64,000 nucleotides of DNA from Omphalotus guepiniiformis (GCA_028554645.1 JAQOOI010000073.1:620001-684000); one strand, 5' to 3'. Shown: positions 23,157-35,920, numbered from the stretch's first letter. The notes: generated by a model from the letters alone, not told the origin. Numbers and translations are program-made.

Positions 23157-23982
23157 GAGGCTTTCGTGTCAGTACTAGTCTGCTGCTTGCATGGGCGTTT
23201 TTAGGGGATGGGCTGTGGTGTTGATACCTGTAGCGATGTATAAGGTTGGTAACGAGATGAGGTAGAGCTTCTGACCCAAGGCTTCGAGTTTTTACCGCAG
23301 AAACCGCAATCGAGCCGCAATCTAGACTTCCCAGCAATCACAGTTACATGTATATGTCACCATGTATGGAACTGCGGGGTAGAGGCAACTTCATCTGAAC
23401 TAGCGAGAACGTAAACCAAGTTCCAGACACCCAGGTATTGTATATGCGATCTGATCAATCTTTCGATAACCAACGCTATTACGCATATCCAGAGTAGCAG
23501 GAAGCGCCCCTCAGGTTGGGGTATTGTCAGGTTTTGAGTCATGGCGTGTATTGATATTGATATTGCGGAGACTCCGAAGAGGTGTACAATCCCTCGGGTT
23601 CCCTTTGACTGCTCATAGCATCACACGATGACGCGACAGATTTACGCCAACGAGCCATGATGGAAGTTATAACCCCAGGTAAAAGGCCTTCGACAGCATT
23701 TGCCTGCCTTGTTCCCCGCAGCTTAGTAACTTTAGTATGTTTCTCTCACAGTCGGTGATTTTCAGAGACTGCCCAGGTGCCACGGGAGAGTCGGAGTTCA
23801 TATGTACCATTGATTATCGGTAATTGAATGATTGAATTAGGATTGTGAAGTACACATAGAGTAAGTATGTTGTAGACATGTAAAAATACAGATGCGTGAA
23901 TGAAAAACACTGCGGACTGAACGAAGAATACTGCGGACATCCTCCCCCCTCTCTCGCTCCGACATAAGGGATCGAGCAAGAT
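23157..23982. other. Intergenic, no gene recognised
   Basis: Between the flavin-reductase-like gene and the minus-strand small gene. Open frames here are short and without motifs; most overlap the 3' side of the neighbouring genes. Confidence 0.4.
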
Positions 23983-24491
23983 CTATCTCAGGTACGAATT
24001 CGGAGGTTGGTAAACCCCTCGGCGCGTCCTCGAGGGGCTCAGACGTGCTGGCATCGTTAACCGCCTCAAACGCTCCATTAGATTTTTTGCAAGAAACACC
24101 GTCTCCTTCTCCTCCTCGTAACATTTCAACTGGTCATCAATCCACTCGACGATCTGTATGTCCGATGGATGTAATGTTTTTGATTCTGAAAATCGGAAGA
24201 TGGTGATGAACTCGTGACGGAATATTTTCACGTCTACGGTGGTTAATGCAGACGCAGGCGTCATAGATGAAACCTGCACGAGGAATAGCGGTAAGGAACA
24301 GCACAGAAACTCATAGCAGACCTCATCAACATACCCTGCACGAGGAATACCTGTCCTTGTACCCTTGCAAAGGCAAAATGGCCGCTGTCCACTGCCGGCG
24401 GAATGTAAGCGATATCACATGAGATATCTTTGTGCCGTTGATTTCCAGCACTCTGATAAGAGAACGCAGGGATAGGTGAGCACATCTGCAT
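23983..24491 (-). CDS. Hypothetical protein of about 135 residues
   Basis: Two exons (24491-24335 and 24233-23983) join in phase to 135 residues. The first exon reads MQMCSPIPAFSYQSAGN and contains DSGHFAFARVQGQVFLVQ. The second begins DVKIFRHEFITIFRFSES, continues HPSDIQIVEWIDDQ and ends in a charged helix with a basic tail. The pattern of alternating hydrophobic and charged residues looks like a real protein, but I recognise no domain. Another acceptor (at about 24275) would put the second exon in a different frame that ends after about 45 codons, so the joint is not certain. Confidence 0.45.
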
Positions 24492-25503
24492 CGTCTTGGG
24501 AGGTAATGCAAGAGTGGCAAGCGAAACAAAGAGAGGGAGAAAACGCGGTAAAAAGAGTCGCGAAGAGTTAATGTACTCTTTTTATAAATAGTTGTCCCAG
24601 CGACATGCTCGGACCACGAGGGGGTAAGACCGTATTGATACCGAGATCGCAAATATGACCGTGTGTAGCCTAATTTGAATGGTAGGATCATGGATAAAGC
24701 CCGAAACATATATTCGTGTCCAACTGGGGAGTACATCTCCATTGCACCACAAGAATGGTAGCGTGAGCGAAGAGAATTTCAACAATTTCCCCCATGCCCC
24801 TAGCTGTATACGGTAAGGTCTGCTGAACCTCCTAGTACTAGGTAAAACTGAAGACACTTACTTACAGCTGCTATTACGGAGGGTTTACGAGATCGCCGAT
24901 CGCCGTGCTAAAGTTGATTGCTCCGATCATGTCGAGCTTCGTCGACATATCTTCACCGGAAATAATCTCCAAGTTCGAGGGTCTCGAGGGTGTCGGTCCG
25001 GGTCGCGACGCGGTGAAGGCCTGTGGAGACCTACCCAGACTGTTTCTTGTGAGAGAGCCTGAAGCGCAAAATTAGCGTTGATGAGGTATGAGGTGTACAG
25101 TTCCATTCCATGCCTTCCATCCTGTTCCTAGCAGCGATTGAAGCCGGCCCCCTAAAGTCTACGTCACACGACCCCTACTAAGTCGTCCTGCGGAATGCAC
25201 GAGGCGTTTGAACAGTCGCGTTGAAATTGAGAAGTTTTTTTGGCTCTAGTTCATAAGAGATAGGAAATAGGCGAGGGTAAAAGATGTGGAGGGCAAAGGG
25301 TGCAAAGGGTAAAAGATATGGATGATGTGGTCACTTGATATTTGATGCAATGGCCCAGGCTCACATGCACAGCCACAGGTGTACGGCCAAAGCGCCGGCC
25401 AAAGCCAAAGATATGACCACCCCAGCTATGCGGCGCAGTTCAACTTCAAGCTCAACGTCAACGACAATTTAGAATACATTGACAAGGCCGAGTATCGCTT
25501 CTG
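24492..25503. other. Intergenic, no gene recognised
   Basis: Contains minus-strand open frames without motifs and the probable promoter of the small gene (TTTATAAATAG on the plus strand near 24580). A long purine-rich stretch at 25236-25330 carries GGGTAAAAGAT twice. Confidence 0.35.
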
Positions 25504-27317
25504 TCATAGTTGACCAGATTCTCTGAGTACATAGTCCACAACATCATCAGCGCTGCGAAAACTCGCAGGCAACGCATACCCAACTTCAAATCCTTCACAT
25601 GTAACCACCACAGCTCCCTCGACCGCCGCCCCAGTCTGCACGAAATGATCGATCGTGTCTTGCGCCAACGTCGAAAGGTTATTGATCGCTAGTCCGTTCA
25701 AAGTCGACAGGAAATGTGGCGGACTCGTTTCATTGCTTTCATGAATGCATACACGTGCTGGAAATTCAGGAAGGGTGGATTCGCTAATAGTGAATATTCT
25801 TGAGGTATCATTAGCTTCTGATCCTGTTTGAAGGAACACATTGTCCTGGATCTGAACAGAGGATTGGTTGTATATTCCCAAGTTGTATTCGAATACTGCA
25901 TCGGCCGGGACACTTGGGTCAGCCTGAGTATCGTCCGCGTTTCGAGGCTCTAAAGTGACGTTTGTAGTACTGAAGACAGGTCCTGCGCTGTTCACATTTT
26001 CGTAGATATTGGCAAACACGTCGAAAGTCCCGAACCGCATCAGCGGATTTCGAGAGGCAGAACCATTGAAATGGTTCCCGAAGATCGTGAAGTGCATTTT
26101 TCCCAGATCTCGAGCAAACTCTTTGGTACCGCCTCCCAAGAGCATGGATTTGTGGTGGTTGCGGATGATGTTGTGCGAAAATGTCACATTGTCGGTTCCG
26201 TCCTCGCAGTCAAATAGACCTGTTGAAATGAACATACGAAGGGTGTTTGAAGAATAGGCTATTCGTGGGTTATTGGAACTGACCATCAAATCTATCAACC
26301 TGCATGGATGTATCCGTATAAGTCAGCTATGATTAGGAATGATTAGACACAGAAATATCTTGACCCACCTGCCATCCATCAATCATATCAGGCTGTACGT
26401 ACTCCCCACTCAATTGGTCCTGAAGCTCGCATCCGTCAAGCCAGACATTCGTAGAGGTGACAAGCCCGACAGCATCGTATCTAAGAGCGAGCACAATAAA
26501 AGGATCACTTCACTCAAAAAAGGTTTTTTCCGAGCACTTACTCGGCGTTCCACGAACTAGGAAAAGTCTCTGGTGCCGGGAAACAATCCGACGGACTCAC
26601 CAGCTTCAGATTCCGTATCCAGATATTATTCACCGAGCTCAAATACAGGTTTATCCCGTTCAAAACAGCGTTTTGATCCAGGCCAATCAAAGAAGTGTTG
26701 TTCGTCAAATGGAAGCCCACTTGGGCTTTTTGTGTTTCACCAACGACAGGCCTCCACCCGTTCATGTGGTTTAGAAGCTCTTTGTAGTCTGTCGCGTTCA
26801 TCCCTTCAAATGTGACGTTGTTTGCGATGGCCTGGTCGATAAGTGCGGTGTATGTTGTGTTGAAAGATAGGATATATAGTGTGAAATTGAATTGACGGAC
26901 TGCGGAACCACTGGTTCCTGTCATTTCAATGTAATCCTGGCACGTAGCTATCGAGCCTGGAGGAAATAAGCAGCATTCAAAATTTCATCCTGAAAGTGAT
27001 CGTACCGTTCGCCATTTCATTCCCGTTGATTGTCCCATTCACATATATTGTTTTTGTAAACGGTAAAGCAAGCGCTTCACGTAGTTCGGTTGCGTTTGAC
27101 ACTATGAAAACTGCAGAGCTATTGAGAGACCCCCCAGTTGATGCTCCACCAAACCCGAATGGCTGATGGGCTAATACAGGCGGGGTGAAGCTTGCTGTAA
27201 GTTTCTTTCAAGTGAATAACTGGTCTGAAAGGAAGTAATTACACGTACGATCTGGCATTTTCAAGGCATATATGCATGGGAATAAGAGATATAGTACCAG
27301 AAGAGCGACGTTCAACA
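25504..27317 (-). CDS. Secreted polysaccharide lyase family 1 (pectate-lyase-like) enzyme
   Basis: A multi-exon minus-strand gene. It starts MLNVALLVLYLLFPCIYA, a clear signal peptide. Then come FGFGGASTGGS and SSAVFVVSNATELREAL, the usual beginning of the parallel beta-helix. Middle exons give GLDQNAVLNGINLYLSSVNN-IWIRNLKL and NVWLDGCELQ, matching the I-x-I-x-N and VWID-type turns. Splicing out 26284-26300 and a second intron yields DRFDGLFDCEDGTDNVTFSHN, the Ca-binding aspartate region, followed by NHHKSMLLGGG and RNPLMRFG, where the last arginine is the usual catalytic one. The histidine often found after VWID is Gly here (VWLDGC). Many Asn-x-Ser/Thr sites fit secretion. Role: cleavage of pectin-like polymers by beta-elimination. 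Exact substrate unknown. Confidence 0.82.
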
Positions 27318-28367
27318 TTCCTCAAGGCTCGAAAATGAGTACGTTGTTGGAACTAAGGACCCTAAATATACGCATGAGCACGGACCGACGGACCGAAAAG
27401 TGAAGGAGTACGGAGGAATTCGAAGTTGCGTCTCATGGAACATACATACATACGTTCAGGTCAGTCCCTACGATGTTGGAGCTGCATCTTCGGATAAACT
27501 GTCAGGAGGGTTTGCTAGTTTGGAGACGCCGGTCATGTTTTAGCCTGATTTCGTAGTCGAAAAAGCGATACTCCAAACCCTTCGTATAGTGAATACCATG
27601 GTTACGACTTGCAAGCAGAAGGCAAAGGTTGGGGCCCGTTGGGCGAAGGGTACCGCCGTACCGGGACGTGCCAGCTCGCGTAGTAAATAAATAGGTGATA
27701 AACAGATAAATCCGAGCTTCTGCTGTGAAATGAATAAATGCACGACTTCAAACGCTCTTCAATCATGAAGACAGTTTCGATAGACATGCTTTCACTGTTT
27801 GAACTTTTTTTTTTTGAAGATGCCGTAAAATTGTTCCGTCGGCCGAGCGATTCTTCGGCGCTCGCATGTGTAGCATATGCAGGTATTTAGAGTACTGGAC
27901 TTCCCTCCAAGTTGGTCATGAAGATACTTCGCTCATTATTGAAGCGGTAGAGTCAAATGAAAGAGTGAAAGAGAGCCAGATGATTACGCAATCGGCGTCG
28001 GTCAAAGAAGAATCTCACGTGCACGACTCCTCAAAATTTTGACGGGTTTCGTTCGTCAATGGCCTCTAGACGTTCCAACTCTCGTACTACCCATTAAACG
28101 AACGACATCTATTTAAATCCCCTGTCCACCCTCACAGTTTTCTTATCTTATCAGATTCAATGTGCTTCTGCAAAAAGCCGGTCGGCCGAGGCCAACCATC
28201 CTTTCCACCACCGACTAGTCCCGAATCTCAGACTTTCAGTGACTCGATTGAACCCGGAGAATGACAGGCAAATCTATAAAGCCTAGTAGAGCCTAGTGCG
28301 GTTTAAAGTTGCACTAAAACCCTCCCGCAAATCATCCTTATCCACTTCACTCTCCCCCATCTTCGCC
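27318..28367. other. Intergenic between divergent lyase and glutamate dehydrogenase genes
   Basis: A shared upstream region of about 1 kb. A TATTTAAAT element at 28109-28117 could be the TATA box of the plus-strand dehydrogenase gene. GTATATTTAGGG on the minus strand near 27364-27375 could serve the lyase gene, about 50 bases before its start. No coding exon was seen. Confidence 0.4.
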
Positions 28368-30266
<1,899 letters not shown>

Positions 30267-30354
30267 GCGCCTGAATGAGCGCCGAAGCGCTGTGGATAGA
30301 TATCCTGACCAAAACGACGGGGCACATACAGTCACCGTGCGATAGGTGCTTGCA

Positions 30355-30432
30355 ACTTACGTAGATTTTCCTGTATTATGTACCATATCAGATACTGTAG
30401 ATGTTTTCGAGCAGGTGGTTGTCGTAAATCGA
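30355..30432. repeat. Left copy of a duplicated GDH1/SEH1 downstream flank
   Basis: The stretch with ACGTAGATTTT, GTATTATGTAC and AGATGTTTTCGAGCAG recurs, diverged, at 32445-32515. The two copies bracket the broken gene at 30708-31793 and the tandem array. Confidence 0.65.
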
Positions 30433-30707
30433 GGTCAAAACTGTTTATAGAGTCTAAGACTAGACTCTTGATCGCACAATGTCTTGCTTCAGCTTCATAA
30501 CATAAAACGCCTGAAAGAAGCCACTGATGCCCGTTTGCAAACACATAGCGCATTATTGTAAAGTTTGAAGTAAATGTTGTCGCCCTATTATGTGTTCGCA
30601 TACTCAACTTCTCTCGCTCGTTCTCTTTTCCTCAATCTCTGAAATTCTTATTCCGGCTTTTATCTATGCACGACTGCTAATTCGGCCAATAAAAGATATC
30701 CTTGCCA

Positions 30708-31793
30708 TGTCGGACCTCAACTCAAATGTGCGTTCCCATCCGTTGAAGGCACGGTTCTACCACGCTGGCCTGCCCTCTGCTCCACACTTGGTGGGCCGCA
30801 CCAGCACCGCTGTATGGAAGGCACCCAAAAGACCCGAGGCGTACATCAGGCCCAAGGTATTCGGACCCGTCGGAAACCATTCCATCCAAGAATTGGGAGG
30901 ACAATTTATCTCGCAAGCTCATCAATCATTTATAAAGGTTGCTTGGACCAGCATTGACGTAGTTCGATTTGGCTACGCGGACGTATCTTTCCACCCAGTC
31001 ACCTTATGGATCGGCGTGCAGCCCCACACACTTTCTGCTGAGGACGGTATCAACATGGCCCACAGCTGCAAGGACATCTTCGTACAGTATGACATCAATA
31101 ATGTTGATGTTGAAATACGTGAATCTCTTGATACTTCCTCGAAAGTCCCAAAATTCTTTGCGCCCGCTGTGATGGAAGTTGTGATGGACGTTCCATTATC
31201 GATGTTCAAAAATATTTCTACGTTTTGGGCTGAAGGTACAGGCGGAGTTTTTGTTGCTGAAGGTGGTGGTATCAAGAGGCTGTTTGTTGTCGCAGCTCGT
31301 TATGTCGTTCTTCATCCGAGCAAAGACGACAATGCCACTTTCCATTATAATTCTAGTGCACCCCGTCGTGAGGTTATTCTCCTTGCCGACGGTTCATTCA
31401 AGAAGTTGCAGCAATCTATCCGGAGTGAAGGTGCTTAGGAGTAAAGGACCAAAGAAGCGTACTGGCTCGAAATGGAACATAAGGAGGACCGCAATGAGTT
31501 GTTGGCAAAGGAGATTGAAGTTTTCCACAAGTTTACAAAGAAGTCTGTCATTGGGTAGCCCAGACAAGCAACGGTAGCTTTCAGTATCCCATGGAATAGA
31601 CTATTCTTCCCTTTGACAACTCTGTCTCCTTCTCCGCTCCGGGTGATTCTGGGTCTGTATTGGTGGAATTAACACTCGTGGAGTTGGCCTGACTGAGAGG
31701 ACGGATGTCACCTATGTGACAAGTATCAACTTTTTGACAATTATTAAAGCCAGATTCCCTGACGCTCACTTCAACCCGGATTCTAGCGCCTAG
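30708..31793 (+). pseudogene. Broken gene of an Agaricomycete family with a C-terminal GDSG (serine-peptidase-like) domain
   Basis: From MSDLNSNVR at 30708 an open frame runs to TAG at 31436-31438. It carries GRTSTAVWKAPKRPEAYI, then SIDVVRFGYADVSFHPVTLWIGV and a NVDVEIRESL block. From memory, this layout is common in an expanded Agaricomycete family. The same frame then continues past TAG and a TAA with AYWLEMEHKEDRNELLAKEIEVFHKFTKKSVIG to another TAG. After an apparent internal deletion comes FSAPGDSGSVLVE, with the GDSG nucleophile motif of chymotrypsin-fold peptidases. After one more frameshift comes GLTERTDVTYVTSINFLTII. So the pieces are in order but cut by stops, a deletion and a shift. 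A truncated N-terminal product of about 243 residues remains possible. Family function is unknown. Confidence 0.65.
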
Positions 31794-32032
31794 ACGCCAG
31801 TCGTTGGCAAGGGCGAGGTGGGTGTAATCATGTTTTTCCTCCCCCGTATTTATACTCCAGCCTCGTACCAGCTAGTCGCCAAGTACCCAGTGACGGGGGA
31901 GTTATCTTTTGGACGTTGAATAATTGTCTCGTGATAGTACTGTGCATCTATTTCAAACTCTGTGCAATTTCCGGTTAATTCTCAGTCAAAACATATACGA
32001 TAGAGTGGTACTCCATCTCGAGTCCATATTAA

Positions 32033-32440
32033 ATGGTTTTATCGAAACTGCTGTCGTTGATTTTGCCTAGAGGCGAAGAAGGCGCGCGCATATAGTCAAC
32101 GCAAAGTGCGAGTGCGCAGGTTTGCCTGTATTCCAACAAAGAATGGTTTTATCGAAACTGCTGTCGCTGATTTTGCCTAGAGGCGAAGAAGGCGCGCGCA
32201 TAAAGTGCGAGTGCGCAGGTTTGCCTGTATTCCAACAAAGAATGGTTTTATCGAAACTGCTGTCGTTGATTTGCATAAAAACGAAAAAGGCGTGCGCATA
32301 TAGTCAACACATAGTACGAGTGCGTAGGTTGCGTAAATCGTTCTATATTCCAAAAAAGATGGTTTTAACGAAACTGCTGTCCGTTGATTTTGCATAGACG
32401 CGAAAAAGAAGGGCGCATATAGTCAACCCGCAGTACGTGT
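32033..32440. repeat. Tandem array of about four 99-117 bp units
   Basis: Units begin at 32033, 32143, 32242 and 32359 with ATGGTTTTATCGAAACTGCT (last copy ATGGTTTTAACGAAACTGCT). Each contains TTGATTTTGC, a GCGCGCGCATA- or GCGCATATAGTCAAC-type segment and GTGCGAGTGCGCAGG. The first three are very alike; the last is more diverged and the second lacks a 10-bp piece. Short open frames inside repeat with the unit and are not genes. Confidence 0.85.
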
Positions 32441-32444
32441 GTAG

Positions 32445-32515
32445 ATCACGTAGATTTTTGGGTATTATGTACATTGCCAGATAGATGTTTCGAGCAGATG
32501 ATAGTCGTAAGCAAA
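32445..32515. repeat. Right copy of the duplicated downstream flank
   Basis: Matches 30355-30432 (CACGTAGATTTTT, GTATTATGTAC, AGATGTTTCGAGCAG). It touches the stop codon of SEH1, so it doubles as that gene's 3' end. Confidence 0.65.
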
Positions 32516-32517
32516 TG

Positions 32518-34166
32518 TTAAGACTGCATATCAACATCCCGGTCTCGTTGATCGTCGGGTTGTTCTTCGCTTTGCTCGACACCAATGCTACCAGCTGGGC
32601 GCCAAATGCTGCCGCCAGACGTAGCCTTCCATAGACGTATCTTGCCGTCATCGCCTGCAGACGATAGAACAGTTCTACAATGAATAAAACGGAACCAGGA
32701 GGGCAGATAGTGTAATGTTAGAACAATTACGTTGAAAAGCAAAATCTACTCACCCAGTGATATTCCATTCCACTTTTCCTACCGTAGACCTATCAAGAAC
32801 CCAGTCAAATCACCTCGCAGACAGTCAAAAAACAAAATACACGCACTTGTGATCATCAAAGTCTGCCACTAGACTAGCGCCCCAACGTCCTTCCTCTATA
32901 TCCGTATCATCCACAGCAGGCACTTCGTCATAGTCATCTGTAGGAGGCTTGACTTTCCATATTCTCACCCTGCCGTCTCGGCCACCAGTGGCAATAAGGT
33001 GGTAAGAGCGTCCACATGAAGGCGCCCACGAGACGGAGGTGATGGCGTATGGCGTGGGCTGCTGCTCGGTCTCAGCAGCAGCGCCGTCTCGAGATGTAGT
33101 GGAAGGCGGGGAAGGGTTGAGAACGAGAATGGTTGAGGGTCGGCGAGATGGGGAGAGTTGGATAACCTACGACGAAGGTGAAAACGAATTAGAATTGATA
33201 GAACGAAGGAGAATGCAGGGGCCAACATACCTTGATAATTCCATTGGTTCCACACCCAGCAGCAATAATCTCGCCCCAATATCGGTCTTTGCACCATGAT
33301 ATACACCAGCCACCATCTGCTTCCCTATTTCCTAGTCCTGGTCTTGAAGAGCTAGATCCTTGCTGTTGCTGCAGCAACGCCTGTGCCACGAGGGGAGCTG
33401 ATGCGCCTTCTGTTTGAGAACTCGTCTGTGTTGGTGTGGCGAGCGCGACGGTGTGTGCGCGAGAGTGGGAGGCAGGCGACAAAGAGGAAGGAATAGTCTG
33501 AACATCGATCTCTTCGGAGAGAGACCATGTATTTAGAGAAGGTAGCTCTAGACACTCGTATACGCGAAGGAAATTGTCACTTGAAACTGTTGCCTTTTTC
33601 AAGAATGTATCGATGAGCGAGGTCAAAAGGAAAGGCAATAGATTTGACGTACCAACTTCAAGCCAAAGTGATGAGGCGCAAACTCGACTTCTCTAACTGT
33701 CCCTCTGGAGTCGTGTAAAACTGCTCTTTCAACCCATCTCGAGGAAGACGGTTGAGGTTGAGACCCGTTCGGTGGTTCTATGGCTGACGTCTCCTCCCAA
33801 ATCTTCACTGTCCGGTCAAACGACGACGAGGCGATTATGGAACCAAATTCAGGGTGCGCCCAGCTTAGTTTAGCTATAGCTGCATCGTGCGCCTGAGCAT
33901 ATACGTTCAAAACTGCAGAACACAGATGTAATAGCGCGACTCACCTTCCAGTCATCATCGACACTCCATGTTCCGTTTTGCTCGTCCAATTGCCACACTT
34001 TTATCCTGAAAAGACGCATTGAATGAAACAGCTTCACCAGCAGTCAAGAAGTATAACCAGACCTTTGGTCGAGACTACAAGTGGCCAACCGCAGACCGTA
34101 GAAATCATACGACGCGTCTGTGACGAGATCGCTATGCGCGTTGGAGATAAGTCCAGTCTGGATCAT
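32518..34166 (-). CDS. SEH1: SEH1-like WD40 nucleoporin
   Basis: A minus-strand gene with about seven exons starting MIQTGLISNAHSDLVTDA at 34166. WD40 blades follow: YDFYGLRLATCSLDQR-IKVWQLDE, AHDAAIAKLSWAHPEFGSI and SSSFDRTVKIWEE, with GTVREVEFAPHHFGLKLATVS and NFLRVYE. After a Ser/Gln-rich loop come WCISWCKDRYWGEIIAAGCG, ITSVSWAPSCGRSYHLIATGGRDGRVRIW and SSAGDDGKIRLWKA. The order and the PHHFGLKLA and SSSFDRTVK phrases are those of Seh1. This open six-blade propeller is part of the Nup84/Y complex of the nuclear pore and of the SEA/GATOR2 complex at the vacuole. The stop is TAA at 32518-32520. Intact. Confidence 0.92.
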
Positions 34167-34666
34167 TGTATTGTGCTGCAGATAAGGCGGAAACTGTCGA
34201 CTGGATGAATATCAAGATGGTGTCCCGGGGAAAACTGAAAGGTTCAACAAGACGCGTCTGGCGCGTGTCAATCTAGCGCTGAGCAGACTTGCTATATGCG
34301 TGCTACATATTTCAATCGATTTCTTATATTTTCTTTAGCTCTTTCTGATTACACTCTTCGAATTTTTTGTCTTTCATGTTCTCGTGTAGTCTTACTGCAC
34401 AAGGTACTTGTCACTTTTGTAGACGACGAATTGAAGGGGAAAGAATATCAGAATGCAATAACATTTCTAATTCCTAGACTCTAGCTTTTGCCTGGCAGGG
34501 ACCAGCGAATGTGAGCCCGAATTCATGCCAACCACTGAATACCAGGCAAAATCGTCAACGTCAACGTGCATAAATCCTCACTTGGCACCCTCCCTTCTCA
34601 CATAGTGACCCACACCAAAAATTACCAGGCATCAGTATAATTTCTCAGAACCAAATCCAATTAGTG
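34167..34666. other. Spacer between SEH1 and the A/B array
   Basis: The first part is the SEH1 promoter. From about 34590 the sequence (TTCTCACATAGTGACCCACACC... ATTAGTGCTAAAAACCAATT) is homologous to the 3' flanks of the other two A copies, so the duplicated block extends past the stop codon. Confidence 0.6.
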
Positions 34667-35263
34667 CTAAAAACCAATTAGTGGAGGAAATTCCCGAGCT
34701 AATTTTTGAAAACGTACATTCCTGCGATCAACAGACGGATGAATGTCTTTCATGTATCCAAACTTCACCATGTCAGTATTTAGAACCAATCCGCAAGATT
34801 CTGCGTATTGGATAAATCGCTCAAGTAACGCTCTGTCCTTCTCTGTTTCTTCCCGTATAGTCTTGTTGTCTGGATGCGACTCTTCAAATTGTGATGGACC
34901 TTCGTATGTGATGTGACGAATGGGAAAGAACAAGTGCTTTGTCCTCTCTAATTCAGTGATATTTGTGTCACTTGCAGCTTCTTCTGAGACGGGAACATCT
35001 ATCAATGAAAATAAGCCCGTAACAACTTTCCAGTTAGTCCAGAATGACGTACATCTCAGCTTCGGTGTGACCCGCCTTCCCTTCGGAGGGAGGTGTGCTC
35101 TCCAATTGTCAAAAGCGAAAAAGTATAGTATAAAATCCGGGTCAGGGTCTGCCAGGATAGACTTGACTTGAGCAGTTGGAATGCTATGGATAAATTTCTT
35201 GAAATCAGGAATGGACATTTCGTAGCCACTGTAGATGGCAAATTTTGGTTTTCGTACAGACAT
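34667..35263 (-). CDS. Array protein A, copy 1 (unknown function)
   Basis: Two exons (35263-35053 and 34998-34667) encode 180 residues. It starts MSVRKPKFAIYSGYEMSIPD and has FDNWRAHLPPKGRRVTPKLR. After the intron come VPVSEEAASD, LFFPIRHITYEGPSQFEE, and a helix DNKTIREETEKDRALLERFI followed by MKDIHPSVDRRNVRFQK. There is no signal peptide, membrane segment or known catalytic motif; the conserved SVDRRN and KHLFFPIRHITYEGP are family marks. The 54-nt intron is a multiple of three and has no stop, so its retention would yield a 198-residue form. Its upstream region has been replaced by a fragment of gene B (see 35304), so its promoter may be lost. Confidence 0.65.
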   Translation of the reverse strand: MSVRKPKFAIYSGYEMSIPDFKKFIHSIPTAQVKSILADPDPDFILYFFAFDNWRAHLPPKGRRVTPKLRCTSFWTNWKVVTGLFSLIDVPVSEEAASDTNITELERTKHLFFPIRHITYEGPSQFEESHPDNKTIREETEKDRALLERFIQYAESCGLVLNTDMVKFGYMKDIHPSVDRRNVRFQKLAREFPPLIGF

Positions 35264-35303
35264 GATGGATGGAGGAGTGATTCAGTGAAGTTGAATTCAA
35301 ACC

Positions 35304-35584
35304 TCGATGTCAAATACCATGGGTCGGCTGAGATGAAAGTTCGACCAGACATCATCCGCATCGTCTGCGAGGTAGGGTCTCTGGATGCCACTTTACCTGC
35401 ATCTCTGGATTCGAGAGCCAACTGGGAGTTTCGAACCAATTCGTGTCAATGGCCAAGCCTGGGTATCTATATTTCACCCACGAAGTCGATAGACGTCCGT
35501 GTTTATTCTCTGCGAAATGATAGGTACTACCAGGGTTACAGCGATGCAGTGGAAATAACGGTACATTATACTGTTGAAGTGTGA
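35304..35584 (+). pseudogene. Array gene B, copy 1: truncated 3' remnant
   Basis: The stretch matches the second half of intact B (36925-37669): VRPDIIRIVCEVGSLDATL compares with RADIIRIICEVGSLGADL. Downstream, the DNA equivalent to the last 25 codons of B is present but shifted in frame. The 5' part, the intergenic promoter and a middle section are missing, and the remnant is joined directly to the 5' flank of A copy 1 after AATTCAAACCTC. Confidence 0.7.
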
Positions 35585-35920
35585 GGCGCCTATCATGGAT
35601 AGATGTTGTATATATATACATATTCAGAATACATTCATTCCATCACTGTGCCGGGTAAGACCACAATCCATTCTTCCCCGTCAGCCTAGTCGCTTTCAGT
35701 GTTCTTAGATCGAAGAGGTATATGTTGTCGAAGAATCTCCAGAAACAAATTGATATGCACAAGCACAAGGGTGTATTCGAGCGACGGATGTGTATGCTTC
35801 ATGTATCGGAACTTCAGCATGCTAGCATTCCCTTCTCATATAGTGACACACACCGGAAATTACAAGTAGGCAGCAATGTATTATTCCTCAGAACCAAAAC
35901 CAATTAGTGCTAAAAACAAA

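Noticed and set aside
32067..32397. Short frames on both strands in the tandem array
   Set aside because: They repeat with the unit and have no start context or motif.
35168..35584. 138-codon plus-strand frame over A1 and B1
   Set aside because: First part is antisense to A1 exon 1, second part a remnant of B with a frame shift near its end; a by-product of the deletion junction.
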